Assembly: GCA_028023455.1 (NCBI GenBank)
Contig: JAQFVV010000020.1
Coordinates: 3,395,092-3,459,091 of the forward strand
Direction of reading: 5' to 3'
DNA length: 64,000 bases
From: Epiperipatus broadwayi
Taxonomy: Eukaryota > Onychophora > Udeonychophora > Euonychophora > Peripatidae
Shown: positions 1-12,560 of the stretch, piece by piece
How positions within the stretch are numbered: position 1 is the stretch's first letter
Layout: every line of letters starts with the position of its first letter
The notes under the pieces: model-generated
The model's database searches: none
Seen by the model: only the letters and a program-made list of their open reading frames with translations
What the model was told of the DNA's origin: nothing
Program-made: the position numbers and the translations under genes

Positions 1-2
1 AC

Positions 3-600
3 AAAAAACCAACAGCAATATCATCTTTATCTAATCTACGACCAATTTCAATGGGACCTTTAGGAATAAAAATTCTTGAAAGAGTGATAAAGGAAAAAAT
101 AGAACAACACATACTCCCTGTGTTATCATCAGCACAATATGCCAAAAAAGGATCATCCATTGGCCAGGGTGCCTTAATGTACAAAACAATTATTGAAGTA
201 GTAAAAAAAAGAAAGAAATATGCACCAATTATAGTTCAACTAGACATTGAGGCAGCTTTTGACTCAGTGCCTATAGCCAAATTATTAGACGTGCTGAAAA
301 AAACAACAACACCTCCATCCCTACTATATATAATAGCAAATCTGCTACTCAGCCGTGAAATTCACATCACATTGAATGGAAAAAAATCACCAGCCTTCAG
401 ACCGAGTCAATCCATCCCACAAGGATCCCCCCTAAGTGCCTTGCTCTTTACAATATATATAAATCCTCTATTAATAGAGATACAGAAAAAAATAAAAGGC
501 ATTCAAATTCCAAACACTGCTTTAAATATATCATGCATAGCCTATATGGACGATGTAACCGTTTTCCTCCCCTCTAAAAAGAACCTTCCCATATTACAAG
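3..600 (+). pseudogene. LINE-A reverse transcriptase, N-terminal part (partial)
   Basis: Reverse-transcriptase core of LINE-A. The frame is already open at the window edge, so no start codon is visible; the ATG at 51 is internal. Visible RT motifs in order: NLRPISM at the left edge, DIEAAFDSV (the first catalytic Asp block), IPQGSPLSALLF, and AYMDDV with the catalytic YMDD at 543-554. The frame runs into a foreign TG...CA insertion at 601. Deleting that insertion and one copy of its 4-bp target duplication rejoins the frame with the segment starting at 2829. The RT was therefore open when the insertion happened, which implies a relatively young element. Confidence 0.88.
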
Positions 601-2828
601 TGTAACGATCCGGAGAATGCGACTTAACGTAAACTGCACTACGGGGCGCCATCTAGGCATTTGAACCTAGAAAAATTTATAAAGCAGGCAGATACGTAAG
701 TCAAAAAAAAAAAAATATTTTTTTTTTTTTTTTTTAAATTTTGCATCCGGTCGTTAGCCCATGTCACTAGCTCAGTGGAATAGCAGAGATTAAATAATAT
801 AATATCTTATCTAATTATATTTCAATATTAAAAAAATAAATAAAATAAGCCACTGCCAGTAATTAACATACCAACATTTATTTATGCACATATATATAAG
901 ATTTAAAATTATTTTAGTATTAGTTTACATTTTTAACATTATTTTTAACTTTACCTTAGATTTTAATTTACATTTTAATTTCTATTATATTTTAAGTTTA
1001 CATTTTAATTAAGTTCGCACAGATGGGATTATAAAAGCTTGTTATAATAAGTTGCTATAGATCGGTTACATAGATTACACGGTTAAAAACATTCCAAAGT
1101 AAACATAAGCGACCAAAATATAAAATTATTGATTACTGACAATTGCGGAGGGAAATTTATATGTAACCCAATAGTATTCACCATAAGATACTTGCATTGT
1201 CACCAATAACTTAAAAGACATCCGAATAAATACATTTTAGATACTCACCGTAAGGTATCATTATTTATCGAATGTCTATATATTTTGATCAAATATGAAA
1301 ACGCAAAACATAGTTAACCGATAAACAATCCATGCAAGCGTCTATAAACAACTTAAATTTAATGCATTTTTATTTAGGGTCGAGTATGAATACTACATAG
1401 ATTTGCATTGAAATTAAAATATTCTATCCCTATTTAACCTTAGGCTAAAATTCGCAGTCAAACTGGCATCAATCCATCTGATACATCGATGTATTCAATG
1501 TAATACGAAATACGGCAGCACCAAAAGAATTAAGAAAAGACATTGACTCTCAATCAGATAGGAATATTACATCTATCTAACGAGAAGAACAATAAAAAAA
1601 AAAAAAACTCCATAGAAAGGAACTGCGTTCTCCGTCTTATAATTCCTTCCATAGGCAAACGGGTGAGTGCGGCGTATATATAAACGATTCTGCCCGTAGC
1701 GAATCTCCGATTACATCTATTAACTACATCAATATATCCAATCCATTGACCCAATCTAACAACGACATAAATAACCTAAGATTACCCTCCCCTAATATAA
1801 CTTTACGAATCTATACAGCTATTCACGCCCGACTTAAGTTTAACATTTTTATAATTAATTTAACAGAAAACAACAATCATAATAAAACTTAAAGAACAAA
1901 AAATAAATAAATGGAAATGATTTTACAAAATAAATAAGAAAAAAAATACATCAAATAACATTATTAATTTAGTTTGGTCAGATAGGATTCTATTGCATTA
2001 TTTACTAAAAAGTTTTAAAATTTAGAGTTCTTATTGTTTCAAGTGAATATATAAGTTCTTACGATTTTTAAAACGTCCAACTTTATCCGTTGCTTGCCAT
2101 GAATGCAAATTCCCACGCCGTCCTAAAATTGGTATCCATTTAGCCGTTGTTTTATTTATTCATTCGGAGGTTTTTTAATTTAGTTGGTCCTCAATTTAGG
2201 AAACGATAGTTCATTTCTCCTTTCTTTAACAGCTGAAAGAATTGACCGTGCGTCTGTCAATTCCTCCAACTCCGTACTACTACATATAGTCACATCGTAA
2301 TAATCAATTTCCAGTCACTGATTAATAATTTCCAAATTTTCCTTTTATATTAATGTGAAGGATTGAATTTACATTACGTCACCGATGCGATGGTCCTTTC
2401 GCTGCGGTCCGATTCCATAGGGATTTCTTCTTATTTGCTAACAGTTTTTATTGTTTTCTTAAATGACCGGTGTTTTTACATTTAAATGCCGAAGGCTGGT
2501 TTACATTTAACTAATTAACAATCATTTCCATTTCTGATTAATTAACCTGTTTTCCAAATCAAAAATATATTTAAAGATAAATTTAAAGATATAATTTCAT
2601 CTCCAAATCTTTTTAAAATTTAGTTTTAAAATACTTTTTCTTTAATAAAGTTTTATTTTAATAATTTTTCATTATCTGTGCGATTTAATATATAAGAGTT
2701 TAAGATGATATTTAATTTCAATTTTTAATTCTTAAAGAAAATTTTTAAATGCGAACTTTTTAATTTACTTTCATGTTTAATAAATTTAAAAAAAAAAAAC
2801 AATGTAACGAACGTCTGTGCTCGTTACA
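601..2828 (+). mobile_element. 2.2-kb TG...CA insertion, probable solo LTR
   Basis: 2228-bp insertion inside the LINE-A reverse transcriptase. It begins TGTAACGA and ends TCGTTACA, and is flanked by a 4-bp direct repeat CAAG at 597-600 and 2829-2832. The TG...CA ends with a 4-bp duplication fit a solo LTR of an LTR retrotransposon; no internal coding region is visible. The right end has an extra inverted motif: TGTAACGA at 2803-2810 pairs with TCGTTACA at 2821-2828 across a 10-base loop. The outer 150 bases of the left end match, inverted, the region 28770-28919, so this is a dispersed family. A long A-run and T-run (about 703-735) could form a hairpin. A non-autonomous DNA transposon is the alternative. 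Confidence 0.7.
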
Positions 2829-4028
2829 CAAGAGATAATCAAGAATTATACCTCAAATTTTAATTTAAAAATTAACACAAATAAAACTGCTGCATGGTCA
2901 ATATACACAGGCAAGCACTGTACAGAGATGTTTAATGGTAAACCATCTGCTTTCCTTGGTTTCCCATTCTACCTTGGAACCAATGGAATGAGGCAAAAAA
3001 TTCAAAATAAATTAAAAATAGATGCTGAAAAAATCACAGCCTCACTTGAAAAGTCATACCTGTCAATATATGCAAAGGTAGCACTATTTAATCAACTTAT
3101 AACTACAAAAATTACATACTATACACCTATAATCAAATTTGCAAAAACATTCATATCTAAAATCTCGTCAATCTGTAACAAACTAATATGGAAGAGAAAG
3201 ACAGTGGCAATCTCTTTAAAAAATCTGAGCAGACCACCACATAGCAATGGACTTGGACTCCATACAATCAATGTTTTTTACACACAGAAATCAGTAAATC
3301 TAATAACAGCAACCATAAAAAGATTTCCAGACCTGGAGTGTGTAATCAGTATAATACCCACAGACAGACCACCCCCTTCATATGGATATCTATCCACACT
3401 GATTGAAGAACTCAAGCCAATATACAACAAAATATCACTCAATAATGACAACAAGTATACATACTGGGACATTTACAATATACTACATCCCAACCAGACA
3501 CCCAATCGACATCCATCAGTTCTTGGAATAGACAACAGGCAGCTACTGCAACAATTCAGAAAATGGTCATTAGAACCAAAATTATTCGATTTTCTACTTA
3601 AGCTTAATCTCAATGCTCTACCCACAACCCATTTCCTTAGATTTCGTAGATTCTATACCAATATAGACCCCATGTGCGGGCTATGTCATAGAGAAGAAGA
3701 GACACAAGATCATTTTCTTCATTCCTGCAGTGCCCTAGAAACAATACGTCGCACAATGTTTACCACATACAGAAAGGCTATCATTTCAATAGATGAAATA
3801 ATAAATACATTTAAAAAAGGCAATAACCCTGCTATTCGTGCAGCAACATACAGCCTTTATGCCTACTGGTGCACCAGATGCACTTTTGCACTTGCCAATA
3901 ACCCTCGACGCCACCCAGCAACATATTCAATAAAACTAGAACTGTTAAGAAAAAGAGACAGCATCCTAGCTCAACCAGATATATTTGCAGCCACATGGTC
4001 ACACTTGAAACAGAGATCCAGTCTATGA
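2829..4028 (+). pseudogene. LINE-A reverse transcriptase, C-terminal part with CCHC knuckle
   Basis: Continuation of the LINE-A protein after the insertion: RT thumb region, then a C-terminal knuckle CGLCHREEETQDHFLHSC (C-x2-C-x8-H-x4-C), then about 110 residues to the stop. This spacing is a common C-terminal motif of several non-LTR clades. The reading frame is uninterrupted to TGA at 4026-4028. The ATG at 2817 lies in the inserted element and is not a real start. No restriction-like endonuclease signature follows the knuckle. Confidence 0.85.
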
Positions 4029-4272
4029 AATATAAAGACCAATAAGATAGATGATGACATTTTCAACATCAGCATTTTTTCCAACTTTAAAAAAAAAAAT
4101 GCAAGCATAAACTGAACTAGATAGAAGACCAAATTTAAAAACAAGAAGAAAAAAAAAGGATGCAGAAAAGATAAAGACTTATATACTGAAAGTTGTAATT
4201 TGTTTTTCATTTGTAAAAAATCAATATATGACTCTGTAACTTTTTAGACTCAATAAAGTTTTGCTTTGAAAC

Positions 4273-4608
<336 letters not shown>

Positions 4609-5540
4609 TATTTAGGAATTTGCCTCATTTCAAATTTAAAAGTAGATGTTTTTATAACTCATCCTGGCTTGAGGTAAATTCCATTAGTGATTGCTTTCCT
4701 GATTCTGGTTTTTTTTCTCATGGTAAATTTAAATCACCAAATTTTTTTTTTGTGGGGAAAAGAGATAATGGAGGTTTTCCTGGTACTTTATCTTCTTTAA
4801 AGTCTGTGAAATCTAAAATACTAAATGATCTGGCTGCAGTTCCTAAAGTCATTTCAGCTCATAATTTACAGAGTGCTTCTTTTATGGATAAAAGATATAA
4901 TAAAGATCTTCCTGTTAATTTATCTTCCCTAAAGTCTATTAGTCATAAAATTCTTAATTATCCAGATAATGCTCCCAAATTTATTCCAGCTTATAGATCA
5001 CATTCACTTAACTTTCATTCAAATAGTAACTATCGGATAAATCATTCTGGATACTCTTCTTTATCTTCTAGTAAAAATGACTTTTCAAGAACTAAAAAAA
5101 TTAATATTTCTGATGGATTTAATAAATCTAATTTTGCTAATGTTTATTCTAAGTCTGTTAGACATAAAATTCTTAATTATCCAGATTTTGCTCCCAAATT
5201 TATTCCAGCTTATAGATCCCATTCACTTGACTTTCATTCAAATAGTAACTATTGGATAAATCATTCTGGATACTCCTCTTTATCTTTTAGTAAAAATGCT
5301 TTTTCAAGGACTAATAAAACTAATATATCTGATGGATTTAATAAATCTAATTTTGCTGATGTTTATTCTAATACCAATATAACTTATAATAGATATTTTC
5401 TTTCTAATATGCCAGTAAATCTCAGTTCAAAAGATATTACAGTATTTCTTGAAAATAATTTACAAACTAGTATTGTTTGTCTTAAAATTAATATGAATAA
5501 TTCTGTCTTCTTGCTTTTATGTTTCTGTTTCTGCACATAA
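4609..5540 (+). pseudogene. LINE-B ORF1-like protein with a 73-residue tandem duplication
   Basis: Open frame rich in Ser, Asn, Phe and Tyr after the (AAT)n array; the true start is uncertain because the array itself has no stops. A 219-bp unit is tandemly repeated: ILNYPDNAPKFIPAYRSHSL from about 4944 recurs from about 5163 with ILNYPDFAPKFIPAYRSHSL, and the similarity covers about 73 residues per unit. I see no RRM, CCHC or esterase motif. Its place directly upstream of the endonuclease/RT ORF suggests the LINE's nucleic-acid-binding ORF1, but this is inference. Confidence 0.55.
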
Positions 5541-5752
5541 ACATAATGAAATAATATCCCCCAATTTATGGCCTTGCAGTGCTTCCATTTCTTTTTTTTA
5601 TGGATCTCTAGCTAGTTCTCTAAGGTTTTAAGGGAATTTATTTTGTTTTACTATCTATTTTATTTTATTTATTTATTTTTATTTATTTATTTTTTCTTTA
5701 TTACTTTTTTTCTTCTCTTTTTGGTTTTATTTGTGTTGTTTCCATTATTTTT

Positions 5753-8511
5753 GTGGGTAACATGGTATTTCTTTCTTGTTTTTACATGAATGTCAGAGGT
5801 ATGAGAACTAAATGTGTTCAAATTAAACAATTTTTTGAAACAGAACATTTTGATCTTATTTTACTTACAGAAACTTGGTTGAATCAACAATTTCCCGATT
5901 GTTCTTTTCTTGATGATAGATTCAGTATTTTGTGAACTGACAGATCTATGGATAATATTTCTCGAGGTGGTTGTACTCTGATTGCTCTTCATAAAGATGT
6001 TTTTTATAAAGAACTTTATTTTTCTTCTTCTTTTTGTGAATCTACATGGTGTGAAATTACTTTAAATCACAATTTTAAATTTATTTTAGGTAATGTTTAC
6101 CTCAAACCCACTTTGTCATTGTTGGAGTTTGATTATTTTTTGACATCTATTGAAGATTTTCTGATTGGCTATGATAATATTATTATTACTGGTTATTTAA
6201 ATATTCCGGATTTATATCAGGGTAGAATTGCTACACACTTTTCTGTTTTGTCTTCTAAGGCTTCTAGAATGTTAAAGTTCTGTAAATTTTTAGGACTTAA
6301 GCAATATAATCCATTTGTTAATTCCTATCATCGTACTTTGGATTATATTTTATGTAATTCAACAGTAGTTAGTAATTTTCAAGTAGTCTCTGTTAATTTT
6401 CCTATTGATGCTCATCATCCACCTTTTGAGTTTTATATTAATGTTTGTCACTCAAAGATTAATTTTTCTAATATTTCAAGAAAGGATTATGGGAAGGGTA
6501 ATTATGTTGATTTTTGTAGAAACTTTTCTAAAGTTAATTGGAATTTTTTGTATTCTTTTAATGATGTAAATCATTGCTTGGATGGGTTTTTAAAGATTTT
6601 TAATAGTTTTATTGATTTGTATATTCCCAATAAGCGACCTTTTTATAAGGGTTTTCCTCATTGGTTTTCATGCGATCTTATTAAAATTATTAAAAGGAAG
6701 TCTTATCATCATAGACTTTATTTTCAAACACAGAATATCTTTTTTTATAATAATTTTGTTAATTTCAGAAGATTGGTGAAGCATGTTTATAAAAGAGATT
6801 TGAAGAATTATATTAGAAAAATTGAGGTTAATATTTCATCTAACCCTAAAGAATTTTGGGATTTCATTAAAAAGTCTGGTTTGGGTAGAAAAAGGGTTCA
6901 AGCTACTCATGGTTTCACCTTAAGTGCAAATGACTTTTCAAAACATTTTGCTGATGTATATTCATCACATGATACAATATCTTCAAATATTGCATTATTT
7001 TGTAATTCTTCAACTGTTCATTGTATGATTGACCATATTTCTAAGGATGATGTTGTTATAGCTATTAAGCGACTTAAAATTCATTCTAGTTTGGGAAATG
7101 ATAATATTCCTTCATTTATTTACAAAGGGCTAGCTGAATTTATTGCAGTACCTCTTGCATTTATTTTTAATTTATCACTGAATTCTTGTGTTTTTCCTAA
7201 TGTGCTTAAGTGTGCCAAAATGGTCCCACTTTTTAAGAATGGTTCACGTGATTGTGTTAATAACTATAGACCTATTTCTGTTTTACATACTATTGCTAGA
7301 ATTTTTGAGAGGTGTTTATAATAAAATTATTTTAGATGTTAGTAAGCTCATTTCTTCTTCAGAGCATGGTTTTATACCTAATAGATCTGTAGAAACTAAT
7401 TTGCTAACAATTTATGATCATATAGCTCATGCAATTGAGGACCAGCAGAGACTTGATCTTATTTATTTTGATTTATCAAAAGCTTTTGATAATGTAGACC
7501 ATAGTATTCTTCTTCACAAATTATATCAAATGGGTTTTTCTACCAAGCTTGTTTATTGGTTTCAATCCTTTCTTCATGGTCGTACTGCATATATTAAATT
7601 TAATAATACTATTTCATCTAATTTTAAATGTAATTTGGGAGTTCCTCAGGGTAGTATTTTAGCACCTATGCTTTTTAACATTTATATGAATGACCTTAAG
7701 GATTGCTTAAAATCTTCTTATCTTTTGTGCTATGCAGATGACTGTAAAATCTTTAGAAGAATCACATATGTGTTTGATTGCACTCTTCTTTAAAAGGATA
7801 TATATATATAATTTTAGTGCTTGGTGTGATCTAAATAATATGACTGTTAATTTCAGTAAATGTTCCTTAGTCTCATATTCTAAAAAATCTGAAGTTTTGC
7901 ATTTTTCTTATTTTATTAATTCTCACAAAATTGCTTCCGTTGAATCCCAAAAAGATTTGGGAGTTATATTTTCTAGTAATGGATCCTTTCTTCCTCATTT
8001 GGAAATGATTATTGGTAAGGCTTTAAAAATTGTAGGTACTATTCTAAGGTTTGGTTATCATTTCAGTAGTGATACAAAATTTAAATTATTTTTATCATTG
8101 GTTGTTCCCATCACTGAATATAGTTCAGTCATTTGGAATCCTAGCTCTAAACAGGGATGTAATTTATTACAATCAGTCTCTAATAAGTTTTCTAAATATG
8201 TTTCTTTGGGAAATAAAATTGTTGTTCATCTTTCTTCTAGAAGACAATATAGAGATCTTAAATATCTTAATAAACTTGTTAATAAAATAGTTCTTTTATC
8301 TAACACAATTTCTACTGTTATAATTAGATCTCATGTTCATGATACTCGGTCAGCTGTTTGTTACATTAAAACTTGTCATTCCAATGTTCTTAGATTTTCT
8401 CCTTTATTTAGGCTACCATCTTTATATAATCAGATTTGTAGTAATATTAATTACTTCAATTTAGATTATAATCAATTTTGTAATGTTATTAAATTTAAAT
8501 GCCAGATTTGA
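5753..8511 (+). pseudogene. LINE-B ORF2: endonuclease plus reverse transcriptase, frameshifted
   Basis: Endonuclease domain: opens with MNVRGMRTK, has LTETWL (catalytic Glu), TLDYIL, and a terminal DAHHPPF block. The usual GDFN motif reads GYLN at about 6190, losing an Asp. The RT follows: YRPISVLHT, DLSKAFDNVDH, GVPQGSILAPMLF and CYADDC (catalytic YADD near 7731-7742). The frame is broken by a stop at 5933-5935, a frameshift near 7318 and another near 7785. The last part (7800-8511) is the thumb and C-terminal region. No CCHC knuckle is evident. Confidence 0.88.
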
Positions 8512-8835
8512 TTGGTTTAACATGGATTTGTTTATATATATATATTTGTTAAATTGTTTTTTTATTTATTATTTTGTTATGTGTTTTATATTTATCCCTT
8601 TTATTTATTTGTTATTATTAATGTCTTAATAATAATTGTTTATATGCTGATGTTTAATTTTACTTTAGATTTTTAAATGTGTTAATTATCTTTTATTGAA
8701 ATATGGCACATACTTATATTAATAATTTGTCATTTAAACTCATTTATGTATTTATATATTTGTTATGGTGCAATACTGTAATTGGCTTTATGCTGTAGTT
8801 TTGTATGGTAAATAAAATGAATTGAATTGAATTGA

Positions 8836-9050
<215 letters not shown>

Positions 9051-9365
9051 CGTCAATAATTGTATTTGATTACATAAGATTTATAATATAAAAGTATCTG
9101 AGATTTGAATTTCGAATTAAGAGCATTTAATAAATTTATTTGTAGGCTTTGCGCTATTCTCTATTTTTTATTGGAAAATTACAGTTGGCAGATTTTGGGA
9201 GCCAATGTGGTGATCTTTATATGGTTTATGATCTGTAACCAATTGATGGGTTACAATATATTTATTAGAAGGAATTGAATTCAGACTTTCAGGCTCCTTA
9301 CAGTTATCCATTCCATCTTATACAATTGATACTCCATACCACCACATAAATGTGAAAAAAAAAGA

Positions 9366-9420
9366 TTTGCAATATATGTATTTCATGCTGAACCAGCACT
9401 CATCAGTTGATCCAGATCAC
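9366..9420 (-). ncRNA. Hammerhead-ribozyme-like motif, copy 1 left arm
   Basis: On the minus strand: CTGATGA (9406-9400), stem II GTGCT with AGCAT around loop GGTTC, then GAAA (9384-9381). Stem III is AUA/UAU with a two-base loop. Stem I is reduced to about three pairs because UUGG has become UUGC. The core is intact; stem I is weakened. Activity is untested. Confidence 0.6.
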
Positions 9421-9540
9421 CATCTCCCACACATATATACAATGAGTGCTCAGTTTATATTAAGATAGAAAATCTTCAAGCTTTAATGGCCAAGCTCCAA
9501 TGTTCTCCACCATTCAAGTCTTCAGCTATTGGTGTCTGAA

Positions 9541-9583
9541 CCAACTGATGAGTGCTGGTTCAGCACTAAATATGTGTATTGGA
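9541..9583 (+). ncRNA. Hammerhead-like motif, copy 1 right arm, core damaged
   Basis: CTGATGA at 9545-9551 and stem II GTGCT/AGCAC are intact, but the GAAA box reads TAAA (G12 lost) and stem III is altered. Probably inactive. It is the inverted partner of the motif at 9366-9420. Confidence 0.5.
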
Positions 9584-9724
9584 GATCATTCATCTTTTTC
9601 ATGTGCATGTGGTCATGTGTATCAGCTGTATAAGATGGACTGGATAGCTGTAGGAATCTTGAAAGTTTGAGTTCAAGTCCTTCTAATTACATTAAATTTA
9701 GTATAGACAATATACATGTATTTA

Positions 9725-9729
<5 letters not shown>

Positions 9730-9775
<46 letters not shown>
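9730..9775. repeat. (AT)n microsatellite
   Basis: About 46 bp of alternating AT just beyond the foldback element. Confidence 0.95.
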
Positions 9776-9779
<4 letters not shown>

Positions 9780-10028
9780 TACTCATTTGTTTTAAATCAA
9801 ATGAGTTTCTAATTATTGTTATCTGAAAGATAAACATGTCTTATTAATATGAATTAACCAGATGAATGTCAATATAATGATTAGAATATGATGCATTTGA
9901 TGATTTCTTTCAATAAATTTCTTAATTTAACCCAAAGCAAGCAGAGGCTTTTGATTTCCTCTTGAATGTTTGCGACAAAGTGTGAATAGTTTACAAAAAA
10001 AGTGTGATGTCCTTTATTTGCTTATTTA

Positions 10029-10156
10029 TTAAATTGATAAATAGAAAGAGAAATTTGAATCTTTAAAGACTTTAGAAAATTTTGCTTTTACATATTCTAA
10101 AAGTTCACTTTCTTCTTGGCTAAATCGCACCAGTCTCACTGACAGCTTCTCAATAC
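10029..10156 (-). CDS. FBXO39: F-box protein FBXO39-like, exon 3 (last coding exon)
   Basis: Last coding exon of the minus-strand F-box gene. The acceptor reads TTTTAG at 10162-10157, and the exon begins in phase 1, matching the phase-1 donor of exon 2 at 36441. It encodes about 42 residues beginning IEKLSVRLVRF and ending NFSFYLSI before TAA at 10029-10031. This pattern matches the C-terminus of vertebrate FBXO39 as I recall it (a LKVRIY-type strand, a charged helix, then a SELNYFVI-type ending). AATAAA overlaps the stop and recurs about 10 bases later, so the 3' UTR may be very short. Upstream residues in the same open frame belong to the intron. Confidence 0.78.
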
Positions 10157-10729
10157 CTAAAATATATATATTTAAAAATATATTTATACATATATAAATA
10201 TTTGATATGAAAAATATATATTCATATAGTGACAACTGTGATTCTGAACACAACATCAATATAAAATTAAAACTAAAATAACAAAAAAGTGTAAAGAATT
10301 TTAAATAAGAAAGAGGCTTGAAATGCCCTGCGATTTGGGCAGTGATAAAGTGAGGGCATTGCATCTTTAGATCCTCTGATCACATTCAATTCTGTCATTT
10401 CCAGCACTTGAACCTTTTATGAATTTCCAAGTAATAAAGCCATTTTATCATTCATACCCTGCATAGTTTGTGCAGTGGCAGATAGATCCAAGGATTGGAA
10501 CAACTTCTGTCTCTTCCGATCTTGAGTTTAAAAGAACATTAGAACAAGAAAAACATTCATTTATTTACTATTTTTTAATTTAAAAATAAAGATTTCTATG
10601 CATATCCTCATAGCTAAAAAGTTCAGTATAAAGTAGAAAATAAATGGCCATTTAATATTATATAAGAAAAAGTTTATATCTCCAAATGTGTGTATATTAG
10701 GAACAAATTTACAACTTAATTATTTAGAG

Positions 10730-12560
10730 CAGTGGTCTTCAACCTTTTCACACCTGTGGACTGGCAAAAATAAATATAAGATTTTGTGAACTGGCAGAAG
10801 TTTAGAGATAAATTTTTTTAAAGATGTAACCTGCTTAGCCTTAGATAAGCATAATTGTTATAACTGATCAAAACAGCACACTAGTTATTGTGTATTATAA
10901 TGGTGTTGCTTACCTTCACTTGCTGAACACAGAAAACTATAATAACAATCGTTCTCATTAATGTGCTTGCATTTCTATGTTTATTATTTCATTGTTAAAA
11001 CATGCAAGAATAAAATGTTATTCACCTGAATGTTGGGAAATATCATAGCTAGTGTAATTACATGGCAATGATTATGATAAATGTAATATCTGTATTTAAT
11101 GTTAAATATACAAGATGGTTATATATATATATGGAGGTTGTCTTTTGATAGTAGTAAGGGCAAAATAGAAATCGCATAATTAAAATCACCGTACAGTCAA
11201 AAAAAAATTTGCAGTATTTTAAATCCGAAAAAGTGAAACGTGTAAAAGTCTGAAGTTTTTTGATGTTATTGTAATTTTTTTTTGTGCTGATGCGTTGAAA
11301 GGATCAAAAAATGTAATTAATAGGAAAAGTTTTTTTAAAAAAAATGGTAAAATAGATATCGTGTCTTAGAAATAAAGCTAAAAAAAAAAAAAAAAAATGG
11401 CAAAGTTATTTTTTGTTTGTTTTTATTTTTAAAAAAAGGTTAACAGAAATTGGTTTTAAAAATAAAAGTTTTAGTATATTAGCGGTATACAAATAAAACC
11501 AAAAAAAAATCGCTTTATAGGCCAAAAAAAAAAGTGGGCGTATTTTTAAACAAAAAAAGGAAAAGAAAATGAAACTTGAAAAAGTCAAAAGTTTTGATCT
11601 TATTTTAATTTGAGTGTGGGGGGTGGATTTGTAAAAGTTAGAGACAGAAATTTTTTGGTTGTTTTTCTTTTTAAAAAAAGATGAGAAAAATTGATTTCAA
11701 AAATAAAAGTTAAAGCCAAAAAAGATCTTATTTTAATTTGAGGATGGGTGGGGGTGAGAAATACTTTGACTTCACTGAGATAAAAGTTAGTTACTTTTGG
11801 TTTGCTTTTATTTTTTAAAAAAGGTAATAAAAATTGGTTTTAAAAATAAAAGTTTTAGTATATTAGTGGTATACAAATAAAGGCAAAAAAGATATCACCT
11901 TACAGGCCAAAAAAAAGTGGCCATATTTTTAAACAAAACAAAAAAAACCCTGAAACTTGAAAAAGTCAAAAGTTTTGATCTTACTTTATTTTGGGGTGGG
12001 GGTGGGTGTATTGAGAAATACTTTGTAAAAGTTAGAGGCAGAAGTTATTTTTTGGTTTTTATTTTTCAAAAAGGTAAAAAAAAATTGATTCCAAAAATAA
12101 AAGTTAAAGCCAAAAAACCCCACTAAAAATGAAATATTGTATTAACAGAGAATGTAAGAGATCAAAAAAGTCACTGTATTTTTAAAATTGCGGCCTGATA
12201 ACGTTACATTTTATTGTTTTAACACATAAACAATGCCGCAAGCAGCCATGATTGGCCATCAAAAGACAACTGGAGTTTGTATAATAAAAAACTTTTTTTT
12301 TTAATTTTGATTTTTTTTAGAAAAATAATAAAAAAATTAATTCTACCCCTCCGTAAATATTTGTGATAAATAGAAAAACAAATTAATTTATGTATGATTG
12401 ATTAGATTTCATTTTTGTTCTGTTTCTTTTTTTTAACAGGATAAAAATGTGATGAAAAAATAAATAAAAACTGTTTATATTAATTAAAAGTTTAAAATCT
12501 TATTATTTTCTTATTACTAACATTCTTGCCAGTCTAGCACAGCCTGGTTGAAGACCACTG
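10730..12560. mobile_element. Non-autonomous hAT-type DNA transposon, 1831 bp
   Basis: Terminal inverted repeats CAGTGGTCTTCAACC (10730-10744) and GGTTGAAGACCACTG (12546-12560), with weaker similarity further in (GGACTGGCAA on the left, matched as AGACTGGCAA on the right). It is flanked by a perfect 8-bp target duplication ATTTAGAG at 10722-10729 and 12561-12568. The CAGTGG...TTCAACC end and 8-bp duplication are hallmarks of hAT elements. There is no transposase; the interior is A/T-rich tandem repeats, so it needs an enzyme in trans. Confidence 0.9.
11270..12120. repeat. Internal tandem repeats of the hAT element, period about 385 bp
   Basis: A unit containing TTTTAGTATATTAG, GGTATACAAATAAA, a purine run and AAAGTTTTGATCTTA recurs at about 11460-11600 and 11845-11980, with partial shorter repeats between. 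The units include G-rich runs (GTGGGGGGTGG, GGGGTGGGGGTGGG). Confidence 0.75.

Larger units (their letters stand above)
1..4272 (+). mobile_element. LINE-A, non-LTR retrotransposon, 5' end outside window, split by an insertion
   Basis: Non-LTR retrotransposon running into the window from the left. Its reverse-transcriptase reading frame is open from base 3, is interrupted at 601-2828 by a TG...CA insertion, and resumes to a stop at 4026-4028. The 3' untranslated part (4029-4272) has an AATAAA-type signal just before an (AAT)n tail. The same family recurs as LINE-D at 55.7-57.6 kb: both share the YMDD box followed by a LPS-type motif, and the same C-terminal CCHC knuckle. I see no restriction-like endonuclease after the knuckle. 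An APE-type endonuclease, if present, would lie upstream of the window, so I leave the clade open. Confidence 0.85.
9262..9688. mobile_element. Foldback element with tRNA-like arms and hammerhead motifs, copy 1
   Basis: Two inverted arms, about 9262-9420 and 9535-9688, around a unique centre. Read outward on the plus strand, the right arm has a hammerhead-like core, a CATGTG-rich linker, then a tRNA-like tail with a B-box-like GAGTTCAAGTCC near 9669-9680. The left arm is the same in reverse. Related copies lie at 50.1-50.4 and 53.0-53.4 kb, and the ribozyme motif also at 44.2-44.8 kb. An 8-bp repeat ACAATATA at 9253-9260 and 9707-9714 may be a target duplication but could be chance in AT-rich DNA. 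Confidence 0.7.

Noticed and set aside
4028-4272. Restriction-like endonuclease at the end of LINE-A
   Set aside because: No PD-x-D/E type block follows the CCHC knuckle, so an R2-type assignment is not supported.
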